From Flavobacterium enshiense (GTDB lineage: Bacteria > Bacteroidota > Bacteroidia > Flavobacteriales > Flavobacteriaceae): 64,000 nt of DNA. Every line of letters starts with the position of its first letter. Position 1 is the first letter of the stretch. The position numbers and the translations under genes were made by a program. Shown in pieces: positions 18,531 to 27,412 of the stretch. The stretch covers positions 744,001 to 808,000 of the forward strand of contig NZ_CP090376.1 of the NCBI RefSeq assembly GCF_022836875.1, read 5' to 3'. Under the pieces are notes generated by a model, which ran no database searches, had not been told where the DNA came from, and saw nothing but the letters and a program-made list of their open reading frames with translations.

Positions 18531-19796
18531 CTAAAATGTTTCCCCGGCATTCAGGTAAAATGCGTTGGAATCACGGCCCCATGCATAATTTAGAATCAGG
18601 TTGGTCCTTGTAGGTTTGTCAAGCAAAATGCGAAGCCCGATACCGCCAGCCGGCTGGATGTATTGGAACAGATTGACGTCAGTATCATGATTGCTGGCGG
18701 TTGTGAAATTGGCGAATACGGTTCCACTGATGAGTTGGTTACAGCTAATTGGGAAACGGTATTCGGTTTCAAAGTAAACGAGGTCAAAACCGCGGAACAA
18801 ACCTTGGGTATATCCTTTACCGCCCCTGCTGCGCTGATCCCATCCGATAGCCGGTAAATTAAGATAGGGCAGGTCACCTTGTATCAGGAATTGTCCATAT
18901 GTCCAAAAACCCAGTACGTGTTGCTTGTTAGTATGGCTTAACGGGATAAAATGGCGGTACTCGCCGAAAAGCACCTGGCTTTTTTGCTGTCTGTCGTTCA
19001 GACTTGGATTGAACCGATAATTAAAGTTCGCAAACCATCCATTGTTCGGATTTATCTGATTGTCTCGCGAGTCGTGGACCATGTTAAAACTCAAGCCATT
19101 CACTATATATTCCTTATGGTCAAAGCCGTGCCGCTGGCTGTAATTATAGTGCTCCGTATAATGTTCTCCTTCGATGTTTAGGTTCTTGTCATCTATATTG
19201 GTATAAATGTCAAATGCAACGCCTCCACCGATGTAATAATCTTTTTCAAATTCCCAGGAGATCGTTTGGTGAAACTTAAAATAGTCATAGTCCATGGGTT
19301 CAGTAATAGCGTCCAAATTGAATCCATCATCGGAACTGTTAGGCGGGATAATATCAGTACCCAATCCGTAGTTGGATTGTGTAAAAATGTAATAACGCCA
19401 ATCACCGCTCAGGAATATAGAATTGTTTTTCAACAAAACGTTATTCTTAAGGTTTATCATTAATTGTTTTTTCGTGGTATAGGTCACGTTAAGGCTTACA
19501 GTAGAATATTTATCTTTTGGCTGGTCGCCTTTAAAGGTATATTGGGCCACGGCGCCGTACATAAATCCCGTTGCCGGTTGGGAACCGATGATCGGCATCA
19601 CAATTAAAAAACTGTTTTTGATCGGCTTGAGGATGGTGGTGGAATCTTTTTTTCTGAAAAGATCTGGAACAGAAACTATGGGGCATTTGCTGACCGAGTC
19701 TATACTAGTCTGAGCAGTTATGTTGCCTATAAACAGGGTTTCCACCAATAAAAAGGTACAAAGAATTTTCAGTAATTTGTTGTTTAAAATGATCAT
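18531..19796 (-). CDS. BamA/TamA (surface antigen) family outer-membrane protein
   Basis: This 421-residue protein has a signal peptide (cut near T-A-Q) and a C-terminal 16-strand-type barrel domain resembling the bacterial surface antigen/Omp85 family. Visible features are the early P-I-I-G-S-Q-P-A-T-G-F-M-Y-G-A segment, the late RGGKGYTQGLFRG and E-T-E-Y-R-F motifs (equivalent to the VRGF/Y region), and the terminal G-E-T-F. There are no visible POTRA repeats, so it is a short barrel-only member, not the essential BamA. Such proteins occur widely in Bacteroidota with unknown cargo. Confidence 0.8.
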   Translation of the reverse strand: MIILNNKLLKILCTFLLVETLFIGNITAQTSIDSVSKCPIVSVPDLFRKKDSTTILKPIKNSFLIVMPIIGSQPATGFMYGAVAQYTFKGDQPKDKYSTVSLNVTYTTKKQLMINLKNNVLLKNNSIFLSGDWRYYIFTQSNYGLGTDIIPPNSSDDGFNLDAITEPMDYDYFKFHQTISWEFEKDYYIGGGVAFDIYTNIDDKNLNIEGEHYTEHYNYSQRHGFDHKEYIVNGLSFNMVHDSRDNQINPNNGWFANFNYRFNPSLNDRQQKSQVLFGEYRHFIPLSHTNKQHVLGFWTYGQFLIQGDLPYLNLPAIGWDQRSRGGKGYTQGLFRGFDLVYFETEYRFPISCNQLISGTVFANFTTASNHDTDVNLFQYIQPAGGIGLRILLDKPTRTNLILNYAWGRDSNAFYLNAGETF

Positions 19797-19939
19797 GGTA
19801 GACTCTTTTGGTTTTTTCTTATTAATAAAATTATACAGAAATGCCTTAAGTCTTTCAACATTATCCTTTTTATCGATAAACCGCTTTTTTTGACGGTATT
19901 TTAAAATTGCGCATTTTTTTACCTAGGAAAAGGCAAAAA

Positions 19940-19966
19940 AAAATCCCGATTGATATCGGGATTTTT
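19940..19966 (-). terminator. Rho-independent terminator (bidirectional shape)
   Basis: The stem aaaatcccgat / atcgggatttt has a TGAT loop and poly-A/poly-T flanks. It lies directly after the stop of the small membrane protein gene (19975, minus strand). Confidence 0.85.
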
Positions 19967-19974
19967 TAGAATTC

Positions 19975-20205
19975 TTATTTTAAGAATGAGTGTGCTGTAG
20001 TGTCTTGGTCATCGTCCCCTTTGGCCCTGAAGATCATTAGTTCTTTTGTCCAGTACCATGTAGCTGCGCAACAGATAACGAGAAAAATCCAGTTGATAAT
20101 GTTTGCGGTCCACCAGTTAGATAATTCCAGTTCAGCCATCCAGTTCATAGGTGCGAAAAGAATTTCTTCGAATAAATAGGCTATTCCTTCAAAAAAAGCT
20201 TTCAT
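19975..20205 (-). CDS. Small membrane protein (DUF6341-like)
   Basis: This 76-residue protein has an amphipathic N-terminal part (FEGIAYLFEEILFAP), one clear transmembrane helix (about residues 37-55, INWIFLVICCAATWYW) and a charged tail D-D-D-Q-D-T-T-A-H-S-F-L-K. The pattern matches the short DUF6341 family of flavobacteria, often near upp and DUF6427 genes, as here. No function is known. The start ATG is well placed and the gene ends at a terminator. Confidence 0.8.
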   Translation of the reverse strand: MKAFFEGIAYLFEEILFAPMNWMAELELSNWWTANIINWIFLVICCAATWYWTKELMIFRAKGDDDQDTTAHSFLK

Positions 20206-20326
20206 AGTGTTTTTGTTTTAGTTTATTTCGAACTTACAAGCAAAGAAAATAAAACTTCTTACGTCTTGTTAGTCTCATTTTTATACAAGTGTTATCTTTA
20301 CAGTCACAAAAATATAAAATATCTGC

Positions 20327-21256
20327 ATGATAGCAAGCCTTTTTAATAAATCTCGGCCAATTAATTACGTTTTAATCAGTTTATTGCTGATTGGCTTTTA
20401 CTTTTTGTACCTAACCAAGGATTTTTCATGGACGGAACACTACCATACGATTATCCTGAAATCAGGGTTGCTGCTTATTCTTACTGGGTCTTTATTCCTG
20501 GTAAGGTTTATCACTAAACGAAACGGATTGAGCAAAGACAATAGTTTTGCGGCTTTTATATTTGTTATTTTTCTGATTTTTTTCCCGACAACTTTGGTCA
20601 ATACCAATGTTATTTTGTCCAATTTTTTCCTGTTGCTGGCTTTGCGCCGATTGGTTTCTATGCAATCGCTGATTACTCCGAAAGAAAAGATTTTTGACGC
20701 GTCGTTTTGGATTTTTGTTGCCGCGTTATTTCACTTTTGGTGCATATTGTTCCTGATCCTCGTATTCATTTCCATTGTCTTTCACGTATCCGGTGATTAT
20801 CGTAACTGGCTAGTGCCATTTATTGCCTTTTTTACCGTATTAGTGTTGTTTGCCATGGCAGTGCTTATTTTCGATCATGGTCTATTGGCTATCGTGATGG
20901 AAAAAGCGCAAGTCAGTTTCGATTTTACCTATTTTGAAAATGTGTTTCAGAATATTGCACTGGCTATTTTTTCTTCGATAGCGGTGCTGTTCTTTTCCAC
21001 TCAGGTTTTAGTATTGCAAAACCGGCCGTTAAACATGCAGGCTTCTTATAAGAAAATTATTTTCGGTTTTCTCTTTGGGGTTGCTATTTATGTTTTGTCG
21101 GCCAGTAAAAACAATAGCTTTTTGATGTATACCTTTTTTCCGTTATCGGTATTAGGGGCTAACTTTCTGGAAGGATTGGATAAGCAATGGCTTAAGGAAA
21201 CCATTGTGATCGGCTTATTATTGATTGCCCTGATTATCTTCTTCGGGCAGTTATAA
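20327..21256 (+). CDS. Polytopic membrane protein (DUF6427-like)
   Basis: This 309-residue protein consists almost entirely of hydrophobic segments, about 8-10 transmembrane helices, with the N-terminal motif F-N-K-S-R-P-I-N-Y. It resembles the flavobacterial DUF6427 family of unknown function. The gene is convergent with upp and the two coding ends overlap by six bases. The small DUF6341-like gene is divergent upstream. The conserved neighbourhood suggests a shared membrane role, but the sequence gives no catalytic motif. Confidence 0.8.
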   Translation: MIASLFNKSRPINYVLISLLLIGFYFLYLTKDFSWTEHYHTIILKSGLLLILTGSLFLVRFITKRNGLSKDNSFAAFIFVIFLIFFPTTLVNTNVILSNFFLLLALRRLVSMQSLITPKEKIFDASFWIFVAALFHFWCILFLILVFISIVFHVSGDYRNWLVPFIAFFTVLVLFAMAVLIFDHGLLAIVMEKAQVSFDFTYFENVFQNIALAIFSSIAVLFFSTQVLVLQNRPLNMQASYKKIIFGFLFGVAIYVLSASKNNSFLMYTFFPLSVLGANFLEGLDKQWLKETIVIGLLLIALIIFFGQL

Positions 21257-21904
21257 TTTATTTCCGTAAGCTAGATCTCCTGCATCGCCCAATCCGGGAA
21301 CGATGTAGTTGTGTTCGTCCAGTTTTTCATCCAAAGCGGCCACCCACAAATGGCAGTTGGAAGGAAGGTTTTCTTTTAAATACGCAATTCCTTCGGGAGC
21401 AGCAATAACCACTGCAATGTGAACTTCTTTAGGATTTTGTTCCAGATGAAGTTTCTTCAAAACCGCAACCAGTGATTGTCCTGTGGCTAACATCGGGTCG
21501 ACTAAAATCAGGTTCTTTCCGTCAAATGATGGTGCTGCCTTATATTCCACAAGTATTTCAAACTTATCGTCATTGTCGTAATGATGGCGGTACGCCGATA
21601 CAAAACCGTTTTCGGCATCGTCAAAAAAGTTCATAAACCCTTGGTGCAAAGCCAAGCCTGCTCTCAAAATAGAGCACAAGACCACAGGTTCGGCAATGGT
21701 TGTAGTGTGTTTTATGCCCAGCGGCGTCTGAACGGCAACATCTTTATATTCAAGGGTCTTGCTAAGTTCATAGGCCATTATTTCTCCAATGCGCTCGATG
21801 TTTTTTCGAAAACGCATGCTGTCTTTCTGAATGGTAACGTCACGAAGCTGCGTTAAAAAATGGTTCAGAATACTGTTTTTTTCGGAAATATAATGGATGT
21901 GCAT
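21251..21904 (-). CDS. upp: Uracil phosphoribosyltransferase
   Basis: This 217-residue salvage enzyme makes UMP from uracil and PRPP. The PRPP-binding loop reads LVDPMLATGQSLV, and the uracil-binding C-terminal region reads V-P-G-L-G-D-A-G-D-L-A-Y-G. An internal C-S-I-L-R-A-G-L-A-L segment is also typical. Length agrees with the family. The gene ends convergently with the DUF6427-like gene with a six-base overlap and has no hairpin at the shared end. Confidence 0.96.
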   Translation of the reverse strand: MHIHYISEKNSILNHFLTQLRDVTIQKDSMRFRKNIERIGEIMAYELSKTLEYKDVAVQTPLGIKHTTTIAEPVVLCSILRAGLALHQGFMNFFDDAENGFVSAYRHHYDNDDKFEILVEYKAAPSFDGKNLILVDPMLATGQSLVAVLKKLHLEQNPKEVHIAVVIAAPEGIAYLKENLPSNCHLWVAALDEKLDEHNYIVPGLGDAGDLAYGNKL

Positions 21905-21955
21905 AAATTTTGTTTAAAGTTGGAGTTCTAAGGTAAAGAGTAAAAGTATAAAAAC

Positions 21956-21963
21956 TATATTTG
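21956..21963 (+). promoter_or_regulatory. -7 promoter element (TATATTTG)
   Basis: This matches TAnnTTTG, 18 bases before the ATG of the DUF4254 gene. No TTG is seen at the -33 distance. Confidence 0.55.
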
Positions 21964-21981
21964 TAAATAAAATTAAGAGCT

Positions 21982-22587
21982 ATGTTTGCTGAATTTGCAT
22001 TTCCTATTTTTGAACAAAGTATCAAGGATTATCATGTCATTGACGATGTGTATCAACCAACATTAAATCCTTATGAAAAAGGCTCGTTAGAGCATTTATT
22101 GTACGCTAAAAACTGGGTGGATACCGTTCAGTGGCATTACGAAGATATCGTTCGTGACCCGAATATCGATCCGGTAGCCGCATTGGATTTAAAACGCAAA
22201 ATTGATGCGTCCAATCAGGTTCGTACCGATATGGTGGAATACATCGACAGTTATTTTCTTCAGAAATACAAAGACGTTCAGGTAAAACCGGAGGCAAGAA
22301 TTAATACAGAAAGTCCGGCTTGGGCTATCGATCGTTTGTCGATTCTGGCTTTGAAAATTTACCACATGAACGAAGAGGCGACTCGTGCAGAAGCTACTGA
22401 GGAGCACCGTGCTAAATGCCAGGAGAAACTGAATGTGCTTTTGGATCAGAAAAACGACATGTTTACATCTATCAGCCAGTTGATCGAGGATATCGAAAAA
22501 GGCGACAAGTACATGAAAGTGTACAAGCAAATGAAAATGTACAACGACGAGGAATTGAATCCGGTATTGTATCAGAATAAAAAATAG
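21982..22587 (+). CDS. DUF4254 domain protein
   Basis: This 201-residue soluble, helix-rich protein matches the DUF4254 family by its W-H-Y-E-D-I-x-R-D-P motif (about residues 50-60), the conserved KRKIDASNQVR-T-D-x-V-E and the Trp-Ala-I-D-R-L-S-I-L-x-L-K segment. The family is almost always beside a family 9 glycosyltransferase in Bacteroidota, and here that gene follows after 12 bases. It probably assists lipopolysaccharide core assembly, but no biochemical role is established. Confidence 0.88.
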   Translation: MFAEFAFPIFEQSIKDYHVIDDVYQPTLNPYEKGSLEHLLYAKNWVDTVQWHYEDIVRDPNIDPVAALDLKRKIDASNQVRTDMVEYIDSYFLQKYKDVQVKPEARINTESPAWAIDRLSILALKIYHMNEEATRAEATEEHRAKCQEKLNVLLDQKNDMFTSISQLIEDIEKGDKYMKVYKQMKMYNDEELNPVLYQNKK

Positions 22588-22599
22588 TCATCGTAACGG

Positions 22600-23634
22600 A
22601 TGTCTAAAAAACAACATATTGCTGTAATAAGGCTCTCAGCCATGGGTGATGTCGCAATGACGGTTCCTGTGTTGAGAGCCTTAGTTTTGCAACACCCTGA
22701 GATTACAGTGACCGTGGTTTCCAGACCTTTTTTCAAGCCTTTTTTTGACGGAATTCCGAATGTCAGTTTCTTTGCCGTCGATTTGAATAAACGCCACAAA
22801 GGACTTCCGGGTTTGCTGCGGTTGTATTCCGATTTACGTGAATTGAAGGTTGACGCCGTAGCCGATCTGCATAACGTACTGCGTTCTAAAGTAGTTCGCA
22901 ACCTTTTTATGCTGAGCGGAAAAAAAGTTGCGGCGACTGATAAAGGCCGCGCCGATAAAAAAGCACTGACCCGCTTCAAAGACAAAATTTTTTCCCCGGT
23001 CAAGCCGATGGTCGAACGCCATGCTGATACGTTTGAACAATTGGGTTTTAAGATTGATTTGTCGCATCCGCAGTTTCCGCCAAAATCCGTTTTGTCTGAT
23101 GAAATCGTTTCGGTTATCGGAAATAGAGATAAAAAATGGGTGGGAATCGCTCCTTTTGCCCAATATGAAAGCAAAGTCTATCCCGTCGATTTAATGCAGC
23201 AGCTAATTGACGGATTGGCCAAAGAAGCCAACCTGAACGTACTGTTGTTCGGGGGAGGAGAGAAGGAAATTCAACTGTTAACGAAATTGAAGGGCAATCA
23301 TTCTAACGTAACTGTTCTGGCGGGAAAACTGAAATTCAAACAAGAATTGGAAGTGATTTCCAATTTGGATTTAATGCTTTCAATGGATTCAGGAAATGCA
23401 CACATTGCTGCCATGCTGGGCGTAAAAGTGATTACGCTTTGGGGTGCCACGCATCCTTATTCAGGATTCAAACCCTTTAATCAGCCAGATGATTTCTGTC
23501 TTACTTCCGACAGGGAAAAATACCCGCTCCTGCCAACATCCGTTTACGGAAACAAAAAAGTGGAAGGCTACGAAGATGCTATGAGGAGTATATCACCGGA
23601 AACGGTTTTAGCCAAAATAAAAAAGGAGCTTTAG
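22600..23634 (+). CDS. Family 9 glycosyltransferase (LPS heptosyltransferase type)
   Basis: This 344-residue GT-B protein begins HIAVIRLSAMGDVAMTVPVL, the classic GT9 N-terminus (R-x-S-x-x-G-D). It carries the donor-domain motif LSMDSGNAHIAAMLGVKV with the following T-L-W-G-A-T-H-P. It likely adds a heptose or related sugar to the LPS inner core on the cytoplasmic face. It forms an operon with the DUF4254 gene. Its stop codon lies inside the terminator hairpin shared with the convergent reductase gene. Confidence 0.92.
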   Translation: MSKKQHIAVIRLSAMGDVAMTVPVLRALVLQHPEITVTVVSRPFFKPFFDGIPNVSFFAVDLNKRHKGLPGLLRLYSDLRELKVDAVADLHNVLRSKVVRNLFMLSGKKVAATDKGRADKKALTRFKDKIFSPVKPMVERHADTFEQLGFKIDLSHPQFPPKSVLSDEIVSVIGNRDKKWVGIAPFAQYESKVYPVDLMQQLIDGLAKEANLNVLLFGGGEKEIQLLTKLKGNHSNVTVLAGKLKFKQELEVISNLDLMLSMDSGNAHIAAMLGVKVITLWGATHPYSGFKPFNQPDDFCLTSDREKYPLLPTSVYGNKKVEGYEDAMRSISPETVLAKIKKEL

Positions 23635-23647
23635 ATAAAGCCCCTTT
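23621..23647. terminator. Shared hairpin terminator overlapping a stop codon
   Basis: aaaaggagcttt pairs with aaagccccttt with one mismatch, and the loop contains the glycosyltransferase stop. T-rich and A-rich flanks make it usable from both strands. Confidence 0.65.
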
Positions 23648-23658
23648 TGTTTTCTATT

Positions 23659-24711
23659 TTATACATCGTCAAAATCGATATAAATTTCATCGGTGGTCGG
23701 ATGGGCCTGACAGGTTAAAATCAATCCTTCTTCGATTTCCGCATCGGTCAGAATAGAGTTTTTCTTCATTTCTGCCGCACCTTTTGTTATTCTTGCTAAA
23801 CAACTGCTGCAGATTCCGCCCTGACAAGAGTACGGTGCATCAATTCCTTGTTTTAATGCTGCTTCCAAAAGGGTTTGCTTCTGCGCCATTTCGAAGGTGG
23901 TTTCCTCGTCATCGACCATTATGGTAATCTTGGTGTGCCCTCCTAACGTATTCTCAATTTTGGTTTCGGTAGTTGAAGTGGAGAATAATTCAAATTTGAT
24001 GTTTTTCTCGGGTACATTGTTTTCCTTCAGGGTATTGCTCACATTGGCAATCATGTCTTCGGGACCACACAAATAAAATTTCGAAAACTCCTTTTCGGCA
24101 TGTTTGTTATTCAGTACAAAATTCACCACTGACTTATCAACCCTCCCAAACAAAGCATCTTCAACATTGACTTTAGTGTATACAAACTGAACGAAAAGAC
24201 GACCCACATATTTTAACTGCAAATCGTGAAGCTGATCGTAAAAAATAGTTTGTTCCGGATTTTTATTACCGTAAGTCAGCACAAACGTACTTTTTGGTTC
24301 ATTTTCCAGTACCGATTTTATGATGGACATGATCGGAGTAATACCGCTTCCTGCCGCAAAAGCAGCATAATTTTTCTGGGCATCGGCTTTAGGTTCAAAG
24401 GTGAATTTCCCTTCCGGCGAACCCACTTCGATTACGTCGCCTTGTTTTAGACGGTTGTTAGCAAATGATGAAAAAACACCGTCGGCAACCTCTTTAACGG
24501 TAACACGTAAATCGCCACTGTTCGGAGAAGAACACAAAGAATAAGCTCTTCGTATTTCAGTTCCGTCTAGCGTTAATTTTAAAGTAACGTACTGCCCTGC
24601 TATAAAGGTATAGTTTGATTTTAATTCTTCAGGAACATTGAAGGAAACAGAGACCGCACTTGGCGTTTCTCGGTAAACTTCTTTTATCACTAGTTTATAA
24701 AATGTCGACAT
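23659..24711 (-). CDS. Ferredoxin--NAD(P)H reductase with C-terminal 2Fe-2S domain (PaaE-like)
   Basis: This 350-residue electron-transfer protein has three domains. The first is an FAD-binding domain with R-A-Y-S-L-C-S-S-P near residues 54-62. The second is an NAD(P)-binding domain with AAGSGITPIMSI and a C-G-P-E-D-M-I motif. The third is a plant-type 2Fe-2S domain with C-Q-G-G-I-C-S-S-C and a distal C-Q-A-H-P. The architecture equals PaaE, the reductase of phenylacetyl-CoA oxygenase, and the general flavobacterial ferredoxin reductases. No oxygenase subunits are nearby, so a general reductase role is more likely. It is monocistronic with its own promoter. Confidence 0.88.
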   Translation of the reverse strand: MSTFYKLVIKEVYRETPSAVSVSFNVPEELKSNYTFIAGQYVTLKLTLDGTEIRRAYSLCSSPNSGDLRVTVKEVADGVFSSFANNRLKQGDVIEVGSPEGKFTFEPKADAQKNYAAFAAGSGITPIMSIIKSVLENEPKSTFVLTYGNKNPEQTIFYDQLHDLQLKYVGRLFVQFVYTKVNVEDALFGRVDKSVVNFVLNNKHAEKEFSKFYLCGPEDMIANVSNTLKENNVPEKNIKFELFSTSTTETKIENTLGGHTKITIMVDDEETTFEMAQKQTLLEAALKQGIDAPYSCQGGICSSCLARITKGAAEMKKNSILTDAEIEEGLILTCQAHPTTDEIYIDFDDV

Positions 24712-24731
24712 GGTATAGTTTGTTTAAGTAG

Positions 24732-24739
24732 CAAAAATA
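24732..24739 (-). promoter_or_regulatory. -7 promoter element of the reductase gene (TATTTTTG on minus strand)
   Basis: The plus strand reads CAAAAATA. This gives a start site about 16 bases before the ATG at 24711. Confidence 0.55.
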
Positions 24740-24813
24740 ACTATTCTAATTTTTTTAAATATGATAAAAATCAGAAATTAATACCAAAGTTATTTATGTA
24801 TAAGAAATTTAGG

Positions 24814-24821
24814 TATTTTTG
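24814..24821 (+). promoter_or_regulatory. -7 promoter element of the padR operon (TATTTTTG)
   Basis: This matches TAnnTTTG, with a predicted leader of about 10 bases to the padR ATG. A second match, TAATTTTG at 24829-24836, lies too close to the ATG to serve it. A PadR operator would be expected here, but I see no clear palindrome. Confidence 0.5.
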
Positions 24822-24837
24822 GTGAAAATAATTTTGC

Positions 24838-25173
24838 ATGAAAAATTCGCAGTTGTATAAAGGCAGCCTGAATACCATAATCATGAAGCTTCTGGAAGAA
24901 AAAGGGCGCATGTATGGGTATGAGATTACACAGAAAGTGAAGGAAATAACCAAAGGAGAACTCAGAATAACGGAAGGGGCTCTTTATCCGGCACTTCATA
25001 AGTTGGAAGCAGAAGGCTTTTTGGAGGTCGAGGTGGAAAAAGTTGACAACAGGCTTCGCAAATATTATAAGCTTACCGAAAGCGGCCAAACGGAAACCGT
25101 TAATCGATTATCGGAACTGGAAGAATTTATCCGGAACATGCAGGCATTAGTAAATCCTAAATTAAGTTATTAA
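24838..25173 (+). CDS. PadR family transcriptional regulator
   Basis: This 111-residue protein contains a winged-helix PadR domain (SLNTIIMKLLEEKGRMYGYEI at about 9-29, then ITEGALYPALHKLEAEG). The C-terminal half is a short dimerisation helix. PadR proteins usually repress their own operon and adjacent transporters. It is the first gene of a four-gene plus-strand operon with a membrane protein, an ABC permease and an ATPase, so it is the likely ligand-responsive repressor of that exporter. The next gene starts two bases after its stop. Confidence 0.9.
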   Translation: MKNSQLYKGSLNTIIMKLLEEKGRMYGYEITQKVKEITKGELRITEGALYPALHKLEAEGFLEVEVEKVDNRLRKYYKLTESGQTETVNRLSELEEFIRNMQALVNPKLSY

Positions 25174-25175
25174 AG

Positions 25176-25865
25176 ATGAAACTTACTTCAGAACAAATAG
25201 AACGACTTTACCAATTCACCCGTCAGCATTACGTGGAATATTACGATTTGCAGACCGAACTGGTTGATCATTTAGCCAATGGGATTGAAACGCAATGGGA
25301 ACAGAATCCCAACCTGTCTTTTGAGGAAGCGTTGCAAATTGAATTCAAGAAGTTTGGCATATTTGGATTCACGAGTGTTGTGGAACAAAGACAGGAGACA
25401 CTGACCAAAAAATACGATCAATTGGTCTGGCAACACTTTAAGGATTTCTTTAAACTTCCGAAAATTATCGGGAGCTTGGTCGCGATAGTGCTTCTAAAAT
25501 TATTTTTGGAAAAGATTTCTTTTTTGGAAGAACTGATCATAACCTCTTTTATCGCAATGCTGCTGACATTCTTCGCAGGAATGGTTTACCTGCAGTACAA
25601 AAACCGGAGAAAAACAAGAGCTTCCGGTAAAAAATGGCTTTTCGAAAAGGTTATCTTCAGTAATGGTTCTTTTGTGGGATACATTTATGTTGTAATGTGT
25701 GTTTTTAATAAAGTCCCAAGGCATTTCGAAAGCGATTATGCAATTTGGTTTTTTAGCATAATGATTGTGTTGATGGCGCTTTTGGAATATATCATGCTTG
25801 TAAAAATTCCCAAAAAATCCGAAGAGTATCTCATTGCCACTTATCCGGAATATAAATTAACATAA
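25176..25865 (+). CDS. Membrane protein associated with PadR/ABC operon
   Basis: This 229-residue protein has a soluble N-terminal helical segment of about 85 residues (R-Q-H-Y-V-E-Y-Y-D-L-Q-x-E-L-V-D-H-L-A-x-x-I-E), followed by four or five hydrophobic segments. The N-terminal part resembles the small helical domains that precede the membrane region in PadR-associated permease-like proteins. I do not recognise a catalytic motif. Tight spacing to padR and position before the ABC genes suggest it is a subunit or partner of the exporter. Confidence 0.75.
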   Translation: MKLTSEQIERLYQFTRQHYVEYYDLQTELVDHLANGIETQWEQNPNLSFEEALQIEFKKFGIFGFTSVVEQRQETLTKKYDQLVWQHFKDFFKLPKIIGSLVAIVLLKLFLEKISFLEELIITSFIAMLLTFFAGMVYLQYKNRRKTRASGKKWLFEKVIFSNGSFVGYIYVVMCVFNKVPRHFESDYAIWFFSIMIVLMALLEYIMLVKIPKKSEEYLIATYPEYKLT

Positions 25866-25923
25866 GAGTGTAACATTTTTGTTTTTTTGCAACTAACTTC
25901 TTACAATAGATAAGTAATAGAGT

Positions 25924-27393
25924 ATGTTCAAACATTTTATCACACTGGAATGGAAATCGTTTTTGCGATCTGCTTCCCTTTCCACCAATCTCGTTCTTAA
26001 AATTGTAATGATTTTAGGGGCTGTCTATTTCGGAAGTTGCTTTCTGATTCTTGGTGCGGCTTCCTATTATTTGCTGCAGGATTATGGTTTGCCTCCATTG
26101 GAAACCGTCAATAAATACCTGATTTATTATTTCTTTTTTGATTTGGTCATCCGGTTCTTTATGCAGAAAACGCCTGTCATGAATATTAAACCGCTTTTAT
26201 ACATCAATATCAAGAGGAAAAGCATCGTGAATTTTGCTTTGGGAAAAACAATGTTGTCGTTTTTTAACCTCATTCATGGTTTCTTTTTCATCCCTTTTTC
26301 TATTGTTCTTTTGAGGGAAGGGTTTGATTTTTTAGGTGTGGTGTCCTGGTTGGTGACCATGTTTACGATGGTTATGCTGAATAATTTCATAAATATCCTG
26401 ATTGATAAAAAAGACAGTGTTTTTTATGCGGCTCTTGTCTTTTTTGCAGGCTTGGGAATCTTACAGTTTTACAGTGTTTTCGATGTTACACAATATACTG
26501 CTCAGTTTTTCAATGGGATTTATGAAACGAAATGGATGATGATCTTACCATTGATCCTTTTTTCAGGAGTGTATGTCGTCACCTTTATTTTCTTCCGAAA
26601 AAATCTGTATCTCGACCAGGGACTTTCCGTAAAAGAAGATATCGCGAAAACCGAAGAGTTAATCTGGCTGAATCAGTTTGGGACTTTGGGGACGTTCCTT
26701 AAAAATGACATTAAACTTTTAAAAAGAAACAAACGATCCCGAACCACGGTTTTTATGAGTGTTATTTTTATTTTCTACGGATTGTTGTTTTACAGCGGTG
26801 GTATTGAAGCGTATCAAAATCCGATGATGCAGGTTTTTGCGGGTATTTTTGTTTCGGGAGGTTTCCTTTTTACCTTCGGACAATTTGTGCCGAGTTGGGA
26901 CAGCTCTTACTATCCGTTAATGATGAGCCAAAACGTTCAATATAAGGACTATCTGAATTCAAAATGGTGTCTGATTGTGATTGCTACGGTCATTTCAACC
27001 CTTTTGGCTTCTTTTTATCTGTATTTCGGTTGGCAAACTTATTTACTGATTGTGGTAGGAGCGATCTATAACATTGGCGTAAATGCGCATTTGGTACTTT
27101 TAGGAGGGGCATATGTAAAAACACCAATTGATTTGGCTTCAGCTAAAGGTGCTTTTGGTAACCGGCAGGGATTCAATGTGAGGACACTCCTGATTTCCAT
27201 CCCGAAATTACTTCTGCCAATGGCATTGTACGCAGTTGGAAAGGCCTTTTTCGGTTTTGAAATCGGATTGCTTTTTGTGGCATTAGCGGGCATCATCGGA
27301 TTTGCTTTTCGCAACAAAATGTTCCGAATCATCGAAAATGTCTACAAAAAGGAAAAATACAAAACGATTGCGGCTTATACTCAAAATGACTAA
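25924..27393 (+). CDS. DUF5687 family ABC transporter permease
   Basis: This 489-residue membrane protein has about 12 hydrophobic segments. It begins MFKHFITLEWKSFLRS and has P-S-W-D-S-S-Y-Y-P-L-M-M in its second half, features of DUF5687. The family sits with an ABC ATPase in Bacteroidota and is treated as the permease. The ATPase gene follows after 19 bases and padR lies upstream. The exported substrate is unknown, with peptides, lipids or toxic small molecules all possible. Confidence 0.85.
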   Translation: MFKHFITLEWKSFLRSASLSTNLVLKIVMILGAVYFGSCFLILGAASYYLLQDYGLPPLETVNKYLIYYFFFDLVIRFFMQKTPVMNIKPLLYINIKRKSIVNFALGKTMLSFFNLIHGFFFIPFSIVLLREGFDFLGVVSWLVTMFTMVMLNNFINILIDKKDSVFYAALVFFAGLGILQFYSVFDVTQYTAQFFNGIYETKWMMILPLILFSGVYVVTFIFFRKNLYLDQGLSVKEDIAKTEELIWLNQFGTLGTFLKNDIKLLKRNKRSRTTVFMSVIFIFYGLLFYSGGIEAYQNPMMQVFAGIFVSGGFLFTFGQFVPSWDSSYYPLMMSQNVQYKDYLNSKWCLIVIATVISTLLASFYLYFGWQTYLLIVVGAIYNIGVNAHLVLLGGAYVKTPIDLASAKGAFGNRQGFNVRTLLISIPKLLLPMALYAVGKAFFGFEIGLLFVALAGIIGFAFRNKMFRIIENVYKKEKYKTIAAYTQND

Positions 27394-27412
27394 TTTCTAA
27401 AAAAACAAATCA

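Noticed and set aside
22572-23174. 200-residue minus-strand open frame opposite the heptosyltransferase
   Set aside because: It is the antisense shadow of a clear GT9 gene and lacks family similarity.
23659-24711. A phenylacetate degradation locus, suggested by the PaaE-like reductase
   Set aside because: No PaaA-D or other pathway genes lie nearby. The PaaK-like protein at 14875 is of the CapK type and 7 kb away.
24829-24836. Second TAnnTTTG match before padR
   Set aside because: It ends one base before the ATG, so it would place the start site inside the gene. The upstream match at 24814 fits better.
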